Made by a program: the position numbers and the translations under genes. Below the pieces are notes generated by a model. The model had not been told where the DNA came from. It worked only from the letters and a program-made list of their open reading frames with translations, and did not search any database. A stretch of 64,000 nt of DNA. Source: Paenibacillus sp. FSL K6-1096. Its GTDB lineage: Bacteria > Bacillota > Bacilli > Paenibacillales > Paenibacillaceae. The stretch covers positions 7,130,001 through 7,194,000 of the forward strand of contig NZ_CP150274.1 in the NCBI RefSeq assembly GCF_037977055.1. The letters are read 5' to 3'. Below are positions 1-8,492 of this stretch, in pieces (the stretch's first letter is position 1; the number at the start of each line of letters is the position of its first letter).

Positions 1-1
1 T

Positions 2-436
2 GTTCCTGTACTTGCCCGTACCGTATATGTGGAGCAGAATACCGGCAGACCGCTGTATCCGCTGAGCCTGGAGACCCCGACCTTCTATAAAGCCGCCTCT
101 GAGATCACACAAGGCAGATTCTATGTCAAGAACAGCAGCGGGCAGCTGGTGGTATACAAGGGTGGCGGAGTGCAGACAGGTGCCAAAAGTGACAACGGGC
201 TGATCCAGCTCGGCTCTGAAGAACGGAAGGAACGCCTGACACAGGCTATAACGCCGGAGCATTCTTCCTCCTCACTGATGGTCAATGCCGAGGCGATGAT
301 GACCTACACGGAGCAGTACCTGCATCTGCAGGATGGAGAGGAACGGTTCACCCAGCCCCAATTTTACCTGATCTCGGATCTGCAGGCACCGGAGCAGGCT
401 TATGCCGATCTGCTGTCGATCCGGTTCAAGAAGTAA
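2..436 (+). CDS. 5'-truncated protein of unknown function
   Basis: The reading frame is open from the first bases of the window, so this is the C-terminal end (about 144 residues) of a longer protein; the GTG at 29 is probably internal. I do not recognise the family. The visible part is soluble with no membrane segment, contains an ITPEHSSSS stretch near the middle and ends in SIRFKK. The next gene begins 21 bp after the stop, so it is probably in the same operon as the amidohydrolase. Function cannot be assigned without the upstream sequence. Confidence 0.6.
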   Translation, partial: VPVLARTVYVEQNTGRPLYPLSLETPTFYKAASEITQGRFYVKNSSGQLVVYKGGGVQTGAKSDNGLIQLGSEERKERLTQAITPEHSSSSLMVNAEAMMTYTEQYLHLQDGEERFTQPQFYLISDLQAPEQAYADLLSIRFKK

Positions 437-457
437 TGAACAGAAAGGAAGCTATGG

Positions 458-1330
458 ATGAGAATCATTGACGCACATGTGCATTACTCCAACATTGCCG
501 CCTTCCATGATACGGCCGAGAACCTGGCGTATATTGACTACACCGGCAAGGGACTCCAGGAGGAGTTCCGGCAGAGCGGGGTTGTAGCCGGTGTGGGAAT
601 GGGCGTGACCGAGACGGTTGCCGGTGCTTTCCCGGATGCAGAGGCGCTTAATCCCATGCTGCTTGATCTGAGCGCTGCACTCCCGGAGAACCTGTTCACC
701 TGTGTCGGCATCAACCCGCTTACCCTCCATCTGGAGGGGCAGCTGGAAGCGCTGGAAGCCTCTCTGCAGCGGGAGGATGTCGTTGGGATCAAGCTGTATG
801 CCGGATACTACCATTTCAATGTGGGCGATGCCATCTATGATCCGGTCTATAAGCTGGCTGCGGCCTATCGCCTGCCGGTGGTGATTCACGGCGGACTGAC
901 CTATGCGGACCAGGGACTGCTCAAGTATTCTCATCCGCTGTCCATGGAGGAGACCTTCCTGAAGCACCGGGACATCACCTTCATGCTCTGCCACCTCGGC
1001 GACCCTTGGGTAATGGACACCGCAGCCCTGTTGGAAAAGAACCCTAATCTGTGCACCGACTTGTCCGGTTGGATTGTGGGCGATCAGGCCAAGGTGGACC
1101 GGCTGATGACCGAGCAGACCTATACCGATCATTTCCGCCGGGCCATTGTATTCGCCGAGAAATACGACCGGCTGGTCTTCGGTACTGACTGGCCGCTGGT
1201 TCCGCTTGCAGCCTATATCCCCTTCGTGAAGCATCTGATCCCGGAAGCCCATTGGGAGGATGTCTTCTACAACAACGCGCTCCGGGTGTTCCCTAAGCTG
1301 GAACAGCGGATGAGAGAACTGAATCTATAG
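458..1330 (+). CDS. Metal-dependent amidohydrolase (Amidohydro_2-like)
   Basis: This 290-residue protein has the layout of the amidohydrolase superfamily TIM barrel. The N-terminal metal ligands are H7 and H9 (DAHVH). A lysine follows at K112 (IKLYAGYY), then H144 (HGGL), H179 (CHLG) and an aspartate at D244 (FGTDWP). Such enzymes hydrolyse C-N bonds or decarboxylate small cytoplasmic substrates; the actual substrate is unknown. The start ATG follows an AAAGGAAG ribosome site. It lies directly after the truncated first gene and is separated from the next gene by a terminator-like hairpin. Sharing the locus with a second amidohydrolase, an FAD oxidase and a dipeptide-type transporter suggests a role in degrading an imported nitrogenous compound. 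Confidence 0.8.
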   Translation: MRIIDAHVHYSNIAAFHDTAENLAYIDYTGKGLQEEFRQSGVVAGVGMGVTETVAGAFPDAEALNPMLLDLSAALPENLFTCVGINPLTLHLEGQLEALEASLQREDVVGIKLYAGYYHFNVGDAIYDPVYKLAAAYRLPVVIHGGLTYADQGLLKYSHPLSMEETFLKHRDITFMLCHLGDPWVMDTAALLEKNPNLCTDLSGWIVGDQAKVDRLMTEQTYTDHFRRAIVFAEKYDRLVFGTDWPLVPLAAYIPFVKHLIPEAHWEDVFYNNALRVFPKLEQRMRELNL

Positions 1331-1344
1331 TGACCTGACTGTTT

Positions 1345-1373
1345 CCCCTGGAATGGATGTTCCGGGGGTTTTT
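1345..1373 (+). terminator. Rho-independent terminator
   Basis: CCCCTGGAA pairs with TTCCGGGGG across a 6-nt loop (one G-U pair) and is followed by five T. It sits 14 bp after the amidohydrolase stop codon. Confidence 0.75.
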
Positions 1374-1420
1374 ACCTGTTGCGGGCCTGATGTGAAATCA
1401 TAGGAGAGAGGGAATGAATA

Positions 1421-2176
1421 ATGCCTTATCTGCAGTTGAACGATCTGGAGCTATTCTATGAACAGCTGGGAACCGGGGAGCCGGTTATTTTCTTGCACAG
1501 TCACTATTCGCGCAGTATACTGGCATTCAGCAGCCAATTGCTGGAGTTCCAGAACCGGTACGCTTGCTATTTCCCTGATCTCAGGGGGCATGGCAGAACC
1601 AGAAGCAGCAGTCTGGATTGGTCTATGCCGCAAATCGCTGAGGATGTGGCAGCATTCATGGAGCAGATGAAGATGAAGCAGGCACATCTCATTGGATATA
1701 GCATGGGAGCTGGCGTAGGGTTGTATCTGGCTGCGAATCACCCCGGACGGGTGGCTACGCTTACGACGATCGGAACCAGCGGCTGCTGTGAACCGCAGGG
1801 AGCGGAGGAGTATGAACCGGAGCGGCTGCTGGCCAGCGGGCAACAGGCATTCATCGGTCAGATGATGGAGAGACATCAGGAGGCCCACCGGGGGAACTGG
1901 CAGGAGTATTTGCGCCAAACGGTGCAGGACTGGATCAAATACCCCGACCTCACAGAAGCTCAGCTAAGTAAAATTGCTTGTCCGGCGCTGCTGATTTCAG
2001 GTGAGCTTGATCCGTTCGCAGGCCCGGAGAAGACGGCGAAGCTGGCATCGCTGATGAAGAATTCCAGTACGCTGATCGTGCAGGGAGCAAGCCACCGCCC
2101 GCATATGCTGAGGGAACAGCCGGTTCTGGTGAATGACACCATCCTTGAATTTTTGGCGAGGAACCCTATTCACTAA
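1421..2176 (+). CDS. Alpha/beta-fold hydrolase
   Basis: This 251-residue single-domain alpha/beta hydrolase has the nucleophile elbow GYSMGA with Ser94, a probable acid at Asp197 (GELDPFAGP) and a histidine at His225 (GASHRPH), giving a complete candidate triad. The HSHYS stretch near residue 26 is the usual oxyanion-hole region. There is no signal peptide, so it should act in the cytoplasm as an esterase, amidase or C-C hydrolase. It is followed after 27 bp by the FAD oxidoreductase and is probably co-transcribed with it. The substrate cannot be read from sequence. Confidence 0.8.
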   Translation: MPYLQLNDLELFYEQLGTGEPVIFLHSHYSRSILAFSSQLLEFQNRYACYFPDLRGHGRTRSSSLDWSMPQIAEDVAAFMEQMKMKQAHLIGYSMGAGVGLYLAANHPGRVATLTTIGTSGCCEPQGAEEYEPERLLASGQQAFIGQMMERHQEAHRGNWQEYLRQTVQDWIKYPDLTEAQLSKIACPALLISGELDPFAGPEKTAKLASLMKNSSTLIVQGASHRPHMLREQPVLVNDTILEFLARNPIH

Positions 2177-2203
2177 ATCAGGGGCGTACAGAAAGGGCGT
2201 ACA

Positions 2204-3337
2204 TTGTTTATGACCAAAGTAATCGTGATCGGCGCAGGCATCCTTGGCGCATCCACCGCTTATCAATTGGCAAAACGGGGGGCAGAGGTGGTAGTGGTGG
2301 ACCGCCAAGAACCCGGACAGGCTACGGATGCTGCCGCAGGCATCATCTGTCCCTGGCTCTCCCAGCGGCGCAATCAGGCCTGGTACCGGCTGGCGAAGGC
2401 GGGGGCGCGCTTCTACCCCGGACTGATCGGAGAGCTGATGCAGGGAGGCGAAACGGATACCGGTTATGCCCGGGTGGGCGCGCTTAGTATACATACAGAT
2501 GAAGGCAAGCTCGACAAAATAGAAGAACGTGCCCGGATGCGTCTGGCAGACGCCCCGGAGATCGGCGAGATTATGCGGCTGACCGCTGAGGAGACCCGCG
2601 AACGCTTCCCGCTGCTGGCCGAAGGGGCTACCTCGGTGCATATCAGCGGCGCTGCCCGGGTAGACGGACGCGCCCTGCGGGACGCTCTGCTTCGTTCTGC
2701 GCAGCGGCATGGTGCCGTGCTGCTTACCGGGGATGCGGTACTCCAGGTGGAACCCGGGCAGGTGACCGGGGTTATGGTGGATGAGGACTTCATTCCGGCG
2801 GATAAAGTTATTATATGTGCAGGGGCATGGGCGAATCCGCTGCTCCGTCCGCTTGGTATAGACTTCAAGGTCAGCTACCAGAAGGGGCAGATTATGCATC
2901 TGGAGATGGCGGATCATAAGGATACGGAGGAGTGGCCGGTAGTGATTCCGCCGAGTGATCAATACCTGCTGGCCTTTGCCGGGGGACAGATTATCATTGG
3001 AGCGACTCATGAGAATAATATTGAAGGATATAATACTAGAGTGACCGCCGGGGGGATGCAGGAGATTCTGAATAAGGGTCTGGAGACCGCACCCGGACTC
3101 TCTGAGGGCATCTATCGTGAGGTGAGGGTCGGATTCCGTCCGTTCACCCCAGGGTATCTGCCGGTTATCGGAGCCGTCCCCGGATGGAAGGGCCTGCTTG
3201 CCGCTAACGGGCTGGGGGCCTCGGGACTAACGATGGGTCCCTTCATCGGCTGTCAATTGGCGAAGCTGGCGCTTGGCATGGAGCCTGATATGGAGCTGGA
3301 AGATTATAGCATTCAGTCAGCGGTAGACAGTCAATGA
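2204..3337 (+). CDS. FAD-dependent oxidoreductase, DAO (glycine/D-amino acid oxidase) family
   Basis: The N-terminus is a Rossmann dinucleotide-binding fold with GAGILG at residues 10-15 and an acidic residue (D33) closing the second strand, as in the DAO family (glycine oxidase ThiO, sarcosine oxidase, D-amino acid dehydrogenase). The C-terminal GFRPFTPGYLPVIG region is the family's second FAD-contact block. It probably oxidises a secondary or alpha-amino group. TTG at 2204 is chosen because AAAGG lies 7 bp upstream; ATG at 2210 is an alternative. It precedes the peptide-type transporter, which could import its substrate or a precursor. Confidence 0.8.
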   Translation: MFMTKVIVIGAGILGASTAYQLAKRGAEVVVVDRQEPGQATDAAAGIICPWLSQRRNQAWYRLAKAGARFYPGLIGELMQGGETDTGYARVGALSIHTDEGKLDKIEERARMRLADAPEIGEIMRLTAEETRERFPLLAEGATSVHISGAARVDGRALRDALLRSAQRHGAVLLTGDAVLQVEPGQVTGVMVDEDFIPADKVIICAGAWANPLLRPLGIDFKVSYQKGQIMHLEMADHKDTEEWPVVIPPSDQYLLAFAGGQIIIGATHENNIEGYNTRVTAGGMQEILNKGLETAPGLSEGIYREVRVGFRPFTPGYLPVIGAVPGWKGLLAANGLGASGLTMGPFIGCQLAKLALGMEPDMELEDYSIQSAVDSQ

Positions 3338-3401
3338 TTACGAATACATTTCCTGCATTGGAACATTCAGAGTCAATTCTGCGGCCCGGCTGATTTTTTG
3401 T

Positions 3402-3430
3402 TTGACAGAAGGGAAGCTCTGTCCCATAAT
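3402..3430 (+). promoter_or_regulatory. SigA-type promoter for the ABC transporter operon
   Basis: TTGACA at 3402-3407 and CATAAT at 3425-3430 are separated by 17 bp, about 50 bp upstream of the binding-protein gene. The match suggests a constitutive-strength promoter independent of the genes upstream. Confidence 0.65.
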
Positions 3431-3478
3431 ACAATCCATACTAAACATATATGATTTATAGGAAGGGTGGATCACACT

Positions 3479-5098
3479 GTGATTAACTTAAAATCTTCAC
3501 TCCGCAAAACAGCCGGGCTGGGTTCGCTGGCCATATTGTTCGTTTCGCTTCTATCCGGCTGCTCGGGGGCTGCGAATCCTGCCGAATCCGGCAGTAACGC
3601 CCAGGCCAGCGCAAGCCCGGCCGCAGCGCAAACCGCAGCACCGGCAGAGCCTGCCGCAGGCGGCACCTTCGTCTATGGCCGTCCGGCTTCTGTTACTTCC
3701 TTCGATCTGCATAACCAGATTACGTCGAATAACGCATTTGCGATTGATAAAGTGTTTGAATCGCTGGTGGCTTTTGACAGCAAGGGTGAAATTACGGATC
3801 AGCTCGCAGAGTCGCATACGATCAGTGAAGACGGCTTGACGTATACCTTCGTCCTGCGTGACGGCCTGAAGTTCTCGAACGCAACGCCGGTCACGGCAGC
3901 GGATGCAGTGTTCTCTCTGGAACGGCATCTGAAGGTGGGCGGCCCGCTGGCGATCTCGGCCAAGGTGGATACCGTCAAGGCTCAGGATGACAAAACGCTC
4001 GTAATCACGCTGAAAGAGCCGTATACTCCCTTCATTTCGGAGCTGTCGAACTTCTCGAACGGCATCATCCCTAAGGACTTCGGCGGTGTAAGCGAAGAGG
4101 AATTCTTCAAGAAGCCGGTAGGCACAGGCCCGTTCGTGGTCGAGAGCTGGGACCCGGCAGGGGATGTAACCTTCACTAAGAACACCAACTATTGGAAGGA
4201 AGGCAAGCCCTACATCGACAAGCTGGTCTATAAGCTGATTCAGGATGACAGCCAGGCCATCAACCAGCTTAAAGCCGGATCGGTTAATGCGGTTGAAGCC
4301 TTGTCTCTCCAGAATGCAGGAGAAATTAAGAATGGCGCAGACACAACTGTTGCAACGAACGGAAGCTGGGTTACAGAGCAGCTGTTCTTCAATACACTGG
4401 ATAAGCACTTCTCCGATGTGCATGTCCGCCGCGCGCTGGCGCTGGCCATCGACCGTGAAGGTCTGACCAAGGCACTGACCTTCGGCTATGCCCAGACAGC
4501 GAAGTCATTGCTGCCGCCAACGATTCCTTACAACGCCAATGACACGCTCAAAACGCTCGATTTCGATACAGCCGCAGCGAAGGCGGAGCTGGCCAAGTCG
4601 GCCTTCCCGGACGGCTTCACCACCAAGCTGCTGGTCGCCTCCGGCAACAGCACCCGGGCCCAGGAAGCGCAGATTATCCAGGCTGCCGGCCAGGCTATCG
4701 GCATCAAGATCGAGATTGAATCGGTTGAGCTGGCCACCTTCCGCGAACGCTTCTTCGCTTACGATTTCGCGGCGATGCTGAACAGCGGCCAGGCCGACTC
4801 CCCTGAAGCGAACTCCATTCTGGCGTTCCAGACTGACCCTGAGGGCTTCAGCAAATCGTATTGGACCCATTACACCAATAGCGATGTGACCAAGCTGTTA
4901 TATGAAGGACAGAAGACAGCTGACGGTGAAGGCCGGGCCGCCATCTACAGCAAGCTGCTGCAGATCCTTGCCGATGAAGTGCCGTACATTCCGTTATACT
5001 ATCCTGACATCCTGATCGGTGCCCGTTCTTCTGTCGAAGGACTGGTGGTTCTGCCTAACGGCAGCCTTCGTCTGGAAGATGTCCGCATAGGCCAATGA
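3479..5098 (+). CDS. Peptide/nickel-type ABC transporter substrate-binding lipoprotein (SBP_bac_5)
   Basis: This is an extracytoplasmic binding protein of the DppA/OppA class, about 539 residues. The signal peptide ends in the lipobox LSGC (Cys28), followed by a low-complexity Ala/Ser/Pro linker. FDLHNQITSNNAFAIDKVFESLV and the downstream domains are typical of SBP_bac_5. GTG at 3479 is preferred because GGAAGG at 3461-3466 would overlap an upstream in-frame GTG at 3467. It is the first gene of a five-gene transporter set, each later gene overlapping its predecessor by 4 bp. Ligands of this family include peptides, opines and other amino compounds; neighbouring enzymes favour an amide- or amine-containing ligand. 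Confidence 0.88.
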   Translation: MINLKSSLRKTAGLGSLAILFVSLLSGCSGAANPAESGSNAQASASPAAAQTAAPAEPAAGGTFVYGRPASVTSFDLHNQITSNNAFAIDKVFESLVAFDSKGEITDQLAESHTISEDGLTYTFVLRDGLKFSNATPVTAADAVFSLERHLKVGGPLAISAKVDTVKAQDDKTLVITLKEPYTPFISELSNFSNGIIPKDFGGVSEEEFFKKPVGTGPFVVESWDPAGDVTFTKNTNYWKEGKPYIDKLVYKLIQDDSQAINQLKAGSVNAVEALSLQNAGEIKNGADTTVATNGSWVTEQLFFNTLDKHFSDVHVRRALALAIDREGLTKALTFGYAQTAKSLLPPTIPYNANDTLKTLDFDTAAAKAELAKSAFPDGFTTKLLVASGNSTRAQEAQIIQAAGQAIGIKIEIESVELATFRERFFAYDFAAMLNSGQADSPEANSILAFQTDPEGFSKSYWTHYTNSDVTKLLYEGQKTADGEGRAAIYSKLLQILADEVPYIPLYYPDILIGARSSVEGLVVLPNGSLRLEDVRIGQ

Positions 5099-6084
5099 TG
5101 AAGCCCAGACTGACCCTGACGGGTGCAGCTGGAAACAATGGTTCTTACAAGTGGCTGGGAACAGCCCTAGTAAGGGCCTTAATTGTTATCCTCTGCGTAA
5201 TGACGGCGGTCTTCTTCCTCATCCGGATCGTGCCCGGCGATCCTGCCAAAATGATTCTCGGCGAATACAGCACGCCAGAAGCGCTGCAATCGATGCATCA
5301 CACGCTTGGGCTGGATCTTCCCTTGTGGGAGCAATTCATCCGGTTCGTCAAGACGCTGTTTACCCAAGGAGATACCGGGAACTCGATTGTCAGCGGAACC
5401 TCCACCCGGGAGCTGATTGCACAGCGCGCACCTGTCACACTACTGCTGATTGTTCTAGCTTCAATAATAGCCATCTTAGCTTCGCTTATCCTTGCAGTGC
5501 TTGCAGCCACACAGAAGGACAAGCTGCTGGATCATCTTATCCGCATTATCCCTGCGGTTACACTCGGGATGCCCGTCTTCTGGGTAGGTCTGCTGTTCAT
5601 TCTGCTCTTCAGCGTCCGGCTCGGCTGGTTCCCTGTAGGGGGAAGCGGCGAAGGGGGGCTGTCCACGCTGCACAGCCTGGTGCTTCCGGCGGTGACGGTG
5701 GCTTTTTCACAGATTCCTACGCTTGTCCGTTCGCTGCGTGCGCAGATGCTGGAGGTGCTGGAGTCTGAATTCGTCGTTACGCTGCGGGCGGCCGGCATCC
5801 CTTCCCGGGTAATTCTGTTCAAGCATGTGCTGCGCAATTCGGCGCTGCCGACCCTGATGCTGCTGGGCGTCAATATCTCCTATCTGATCGGGGGGACTCT
5901 GGTGGTGGAGCAGGTCTTTGGGATTAAGGGCATCGGCAGTCTGCTGTTCACCTCGATCTCAAGCCGTGACTTCCCTGTGATTCAGGGGATTGCCCTGTAT
6001 TGCGCGCTGGCAGTTGTCATGATCAGTCTGCTGACTGAGATTATCTCCGGGTGGCTTGATCCCAGAACGAAGGCGCAACCATGA
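5095..6084 (+). CDS. Dipeptide-type ABC transporter permease (DppB-like)
   Basis: This 329-residue integral membrane protein has an N-terminal anchor followed by a long extracytoplasmic segment and five further hydrophobic helices, the usual DppB/OppB order. The cytoplasmic EAA-type loop that contacts the ATPases is seen around residues 222-250 (RAAGIPSRVILFKHVLRNS). The start overlaps the binding-protein stop as ATGA, showing translational coupling. It pairs with the DppC-like subunit encoded next. Confidence 0.88.
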   Translation: MMKPRLTLTGAAGNNGSYKWLGTALVRALIVILCVMTAVFFLIRIVPGDPAKMILGEYSTPEALQSMHHTLGLDLPLWEQFIRFVKTLFTQGDTGNSIVSGTSTRELIAQRAPVTLLLIVLASIIAILASLILAVLAATQKDKLLDHLIRIIPAVTLGMPVFWVGLLFILLFSVRLGWFPVGGSGEGGLSTLHSLVLPAVTVAFSQIPTLVRSLRAQMLEVLESEFVVTLRAAGIPSRVILFKHVLRNSALPTLMLLGVNISYLIGGTLVVEQVFGIKGIGSLLFTSISSRDFPVIQGIALYCALAVVMISLLTEIISGWLDPRTKAQP

Positions 6085-6950
6085 ATAACATACATTCAGA
6101 ACCGATTCTCACGGACAAAAGCACAAGACCAAGCGCGCTGCGGCGGATTGTGAAAACTCCATCGCTGCTGACAGGAATCCTGATGTTCGCCATCCTGATT
6201 CTGCTCGCTGTGCTTGTCCCATACTTAAGCCCCTATGATCCGTCGGAGCAGAATCTGAGCGCCTTCCTGCAGCCGCCCTCCGCTGCCCATTGGCTCGGAA
6301 CCGACCAGCTCGGCCGGGATTTGCTGACAAGACTGCTCTATGCCGCCCGCACGGATCTGGCGATTATGATCCTGGCTGAGATTATTCCATTCTGCACCGG
6401 AGTGCTGCTGGGGATGATCTCGGGGTATTACGGCAAATGGATTGACCGGGTGATTTCGCTAATTACTGATGCTTTTATCGCCTTCCCGTTCTATCTGATC
6501 GTCATTATTGTGGCCTTCGCCAGCGGCGCCGGGGAGCGGGGGATCTATATTACCTTCATTCTGGTCGGCTGGATTGTATTCGCCCGTGTGGTCAGAGGCC
6601 TCAGTGCATCCTTCCGCAAGCAGGAGTGGATTGCTTCCGCCCAGACGCTGGGCCTGCCCGGCCACCGGATTCTTCTACGCCATCTGCTGCCGAATGTGCT
6701 GCCGCAAGCTGTGGTTGTGCTGATGACCGATATGATCGGGCTGCTGGTAGCGATCGTTACGCTGGGGTATCTGGGCATCGGTATTGCTCCGCCGACACCG
6801 GACTGGGGAACAATGATCGCCGACGGCCAGCCGTTCATTACTACCGCATGGTGGCTGTCGGCCGTTCCAGGCTTCGCTGTGGTGTATACGGGAATTGCGC
6901 TGTCGCTGCTGGGCGACGGCCTGGCCGATATCTGGAGGAGAAAATCATGA
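6081..6950 (+). CDS. Dipeptide-type ABC transporter permease (DppC-like)
   Basis: The second permease subunit has 289 residues. It begins with a cytoplasmic N-terminus and a membrane anchor, then the LSPYDP...HWLGTDQLGRD block characteristic of DppC/OppC proteins. The EAA loop lies at about residues 175-205 (QTLGLPGHRILLRHLLPNV). The start overlaps the preceding stop by 4 bp and the stop overlaps the ATPase start by 4 bp. Confidence 0.88.
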   Translation: MNNIHSEPILTDKSTRPSALRRIVKTPSLLTGILMFAILILLAVLVPYLSPYDPSEQNLSAFLQPPSAAHWLGTDQLGRDLLTRLLYAARTDLAIMILAEIIPFCTGVLLGMISGYYGKWIDRVISLITDAFIAFPFYLIVIIVAFASGAGERGIYITFILVGWIVFARVVRGLSASFRKQEWIASAQTLGLPGHRILLRHLLPNVLPQAVVVLMTDMIGLLVAIVTLGYLGIGIAPPTPDWGTMIADGQPFITTAWWLSAVPGFAVVYTGIALSLLGDGLADIWRRKS

Positions 6951-7705
6951 CCACACCATCTGTACTGGAAGTTGAATCGTTGACACTCACGGCTGCGTCG
7001 GGGGAGGTGCTGGTGGATGAGGTCAGCTTCTCGCTGGCTGCCGGGGAGAGCCTCGGGCTGGTCGGGGAATCCGGCTCCGGCAAATCGCTGACGCTGCGGG
7101 CCATTCTCGGCCTGCTGCCGCGAGGGGTGGAACAGACCGGGGGAGTGATCCGCAGCAAGGCGGTCAGCGCCATGGTGTTCCAGGACCCGCGCGGTTCATT
7201 GGACCCGCTCTGTCCAGTTGTGAAGCAGGTGACAGAGGTCGTCTATTACAGGCAGAAGACCAGCCTCAAGGCTGCGCGGAGCATCGCCCTCGAGCTGCTT
7301 GCCCGGCTGGGGCTTCCCGATTCTCTGGCTATGAAAGACCGTTACCCCAGCCAGCTCTCCGGCGGGCAATGCCAGCGCGTAGTTATTGCGCTCGCGCTGG
7401 CCTGCAAGCCGGGCATTCTGCTCTGTGATGAGCCGACCACGGCGCTGGATGTAACGGTGCAGCGCCAGATTATTGACACGATAACGGACCTCCAGCAGGA
7501 GCTGGGCTTCGCCATGGTCTTCGTTACCCACAATCTGGCGATTGCAGCGAATCTGTGCGCAAGACTCGCGGTGATGAAGCAAGGCCGGATTGTCGAATAT
7601 GGAGCAACTCCGGCACTGTTGCAGCATCCTGCTGAGGCCTATACGCAGATGCTCATCGATTCTGTGCTTCCCTTGCCGGAGCTGGAAGGAGGAGGCGCTA
7701 TATGA
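6947..7705 (+). CDS. ABC transporter ATPase (DppD-like)
   Basis: This 252-residue ATPase has Walker A GESGSGKS at residues 40-47, signature LSGGQ at 137-141 and Walker B LLCDEP at about 158-163, followed by the switch histidine in VFVTHN. ATG at 6947 is chosen over an earlier in-frame start at 6626 because it makes the ATGA overlap found throughout the operon. At 252 residues it is clearly shorter than OppD/DppD (about 320-330) and lacks most of the C-terminal oligopeptide-transporter extension. It should heterodimerise with the next ATPase. Confidence 0.88.
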   Translation: MTTPSVLEVESLTLTAASGEVLVDEVSFSLAAGESLGLVGESGSGKSLTLRAILGLLPRGVEQTGGVIRSKAVSAMVFQDPRGSLDPLCPVVKQVTEVVYYRQKTSLKAARSIALELLARLGLPDSLAMKDRYPSQLSGGQCQRVVIALALACKPGILLCDEPTTALDVTVQRQIIDTITDLQQELGFAMVFVTHNLAIAANLCARLAVMKQGRIVEYGATPALLQHPAEAYTQMLIDSVLPLPELEGGGAI

Positions 7706-8472
7706 TAGAAGCAGCAGAAGCAGCACTGCAAGTCAAGGATATCACTGTCCGTTACGGGGATTACACCGCGCTGGATCAGATCACGCTGGAGCTTCCCCGG
7801 CATACCACGCTGGGACTGGTCGGAGAATCCGGCTCCGGGAAATCTACACTGGCGCGGGTGATTGCCGGTCTGATTGCCCCGGATGAGGGTCAGCTGCTGC
7901 TCGGCTCCCGGGAGCTGCGCAGGAAGCGGAGCCGGGAGCAGCATAAGCAGATACAGATGATCTTCCAGAACCCGGATGCCTCGCTGAATCCCCGGCATAC
8001 GGTCCGGCAGATTCTGGCCGAGGCGCTGCTGTTCCACCGGATTGTAGAACGCTCCAAAGTGGAGCACAGAAGCCGTGAGCTGCTGGAGCAGGTGCAGCTT
8101 CCGGCCAGGGCGCTGGACCGGTATCCGTCTGAATTCTCCGGCGGCCAGCGCCAGCGGATCGCGATTGCCCGCGCAATCAGTGTCCAGCCCAGCCTGCTGA
8201 TCGCCGACGAGCCGACCAGTGCGCTGGATGTCTCTGTGCAGCGCAGTGTGCTGGAGCTGTTCCATGCCCTGCGGACCGAGCTGAATCTGACAATGCTGTT
8301 CATTTCCCACGATCTTGGGGTTATTCATGCTGTCAGCGATACTGTTGCGGTAATGCGCCAGGGGAAGCTGGTGGAACTGAATTCGCGAGACGAATTCTTC
8401 CTCCGCCCGGCACATGAATACAGCCGTGAGCTGTTGTCAGCGGTTCCGAAGATGCCCGAATATCATTCATAA
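7702..8472 (+). CDS. ABC transporter ATPase (DppF-like)
   Basis: The second ATPase has 256 residues, with Walker A GESGSGKST at 41-49, an FSGGQ signature at 145-149 instead of LSGGQ, Walker B LLIADEP at 165-171 and the switch histidine in LFISHD. Like its partner it is short and lacks the long C-terminal extension of classical OppF. The start overlaps the previous stop by 4 bp. It completes a five-component importer. Confidence 0.88.
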   Translation: MIEAAEAALQVKDITVRYGDYTALDQITLELPRHTTLGLVGESGSGKSTLARVIAGLIAPDEGQLLLGSRELRRKRSREQHKQIQMIFQNPDASLNPRHTVRQILAEALLFHRIVERSKVEHRSRELLEQVQLPARALDRYPSEFSGGQRQRIAIARAISVQPSLLIADEPTSALDVSVQRSVLELFHALRTELNLTMLFISHDLGVIHAVSDTVAVMRQGKLVELNSRDEFFLRPAHEYSRELLSAVPKMPEYHS

Positions 8473-8492
8473 CATAACATCAGGAGGTCTAT

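Noticed and set aside
452..1252. 266-codon open frame on the - strand opposite the amidohydrolase
   Set aside because: It is a shadow of a well-supported gene, with no family similarity.
1997..3010. 337-codon - strand open frame opposite the hydrolase and FAD oxidoreductase genes
   Set aside because: It spans two recognised genes on the other strand and shows no protein-like motifs; a G+C-driven shadow.
6626..6946. N-terminal extension of the DppD-like ATPase
   Set aside because: It lies entirely within the preceding permease gene; the ATGA overlap at 6947 gives the right family start.
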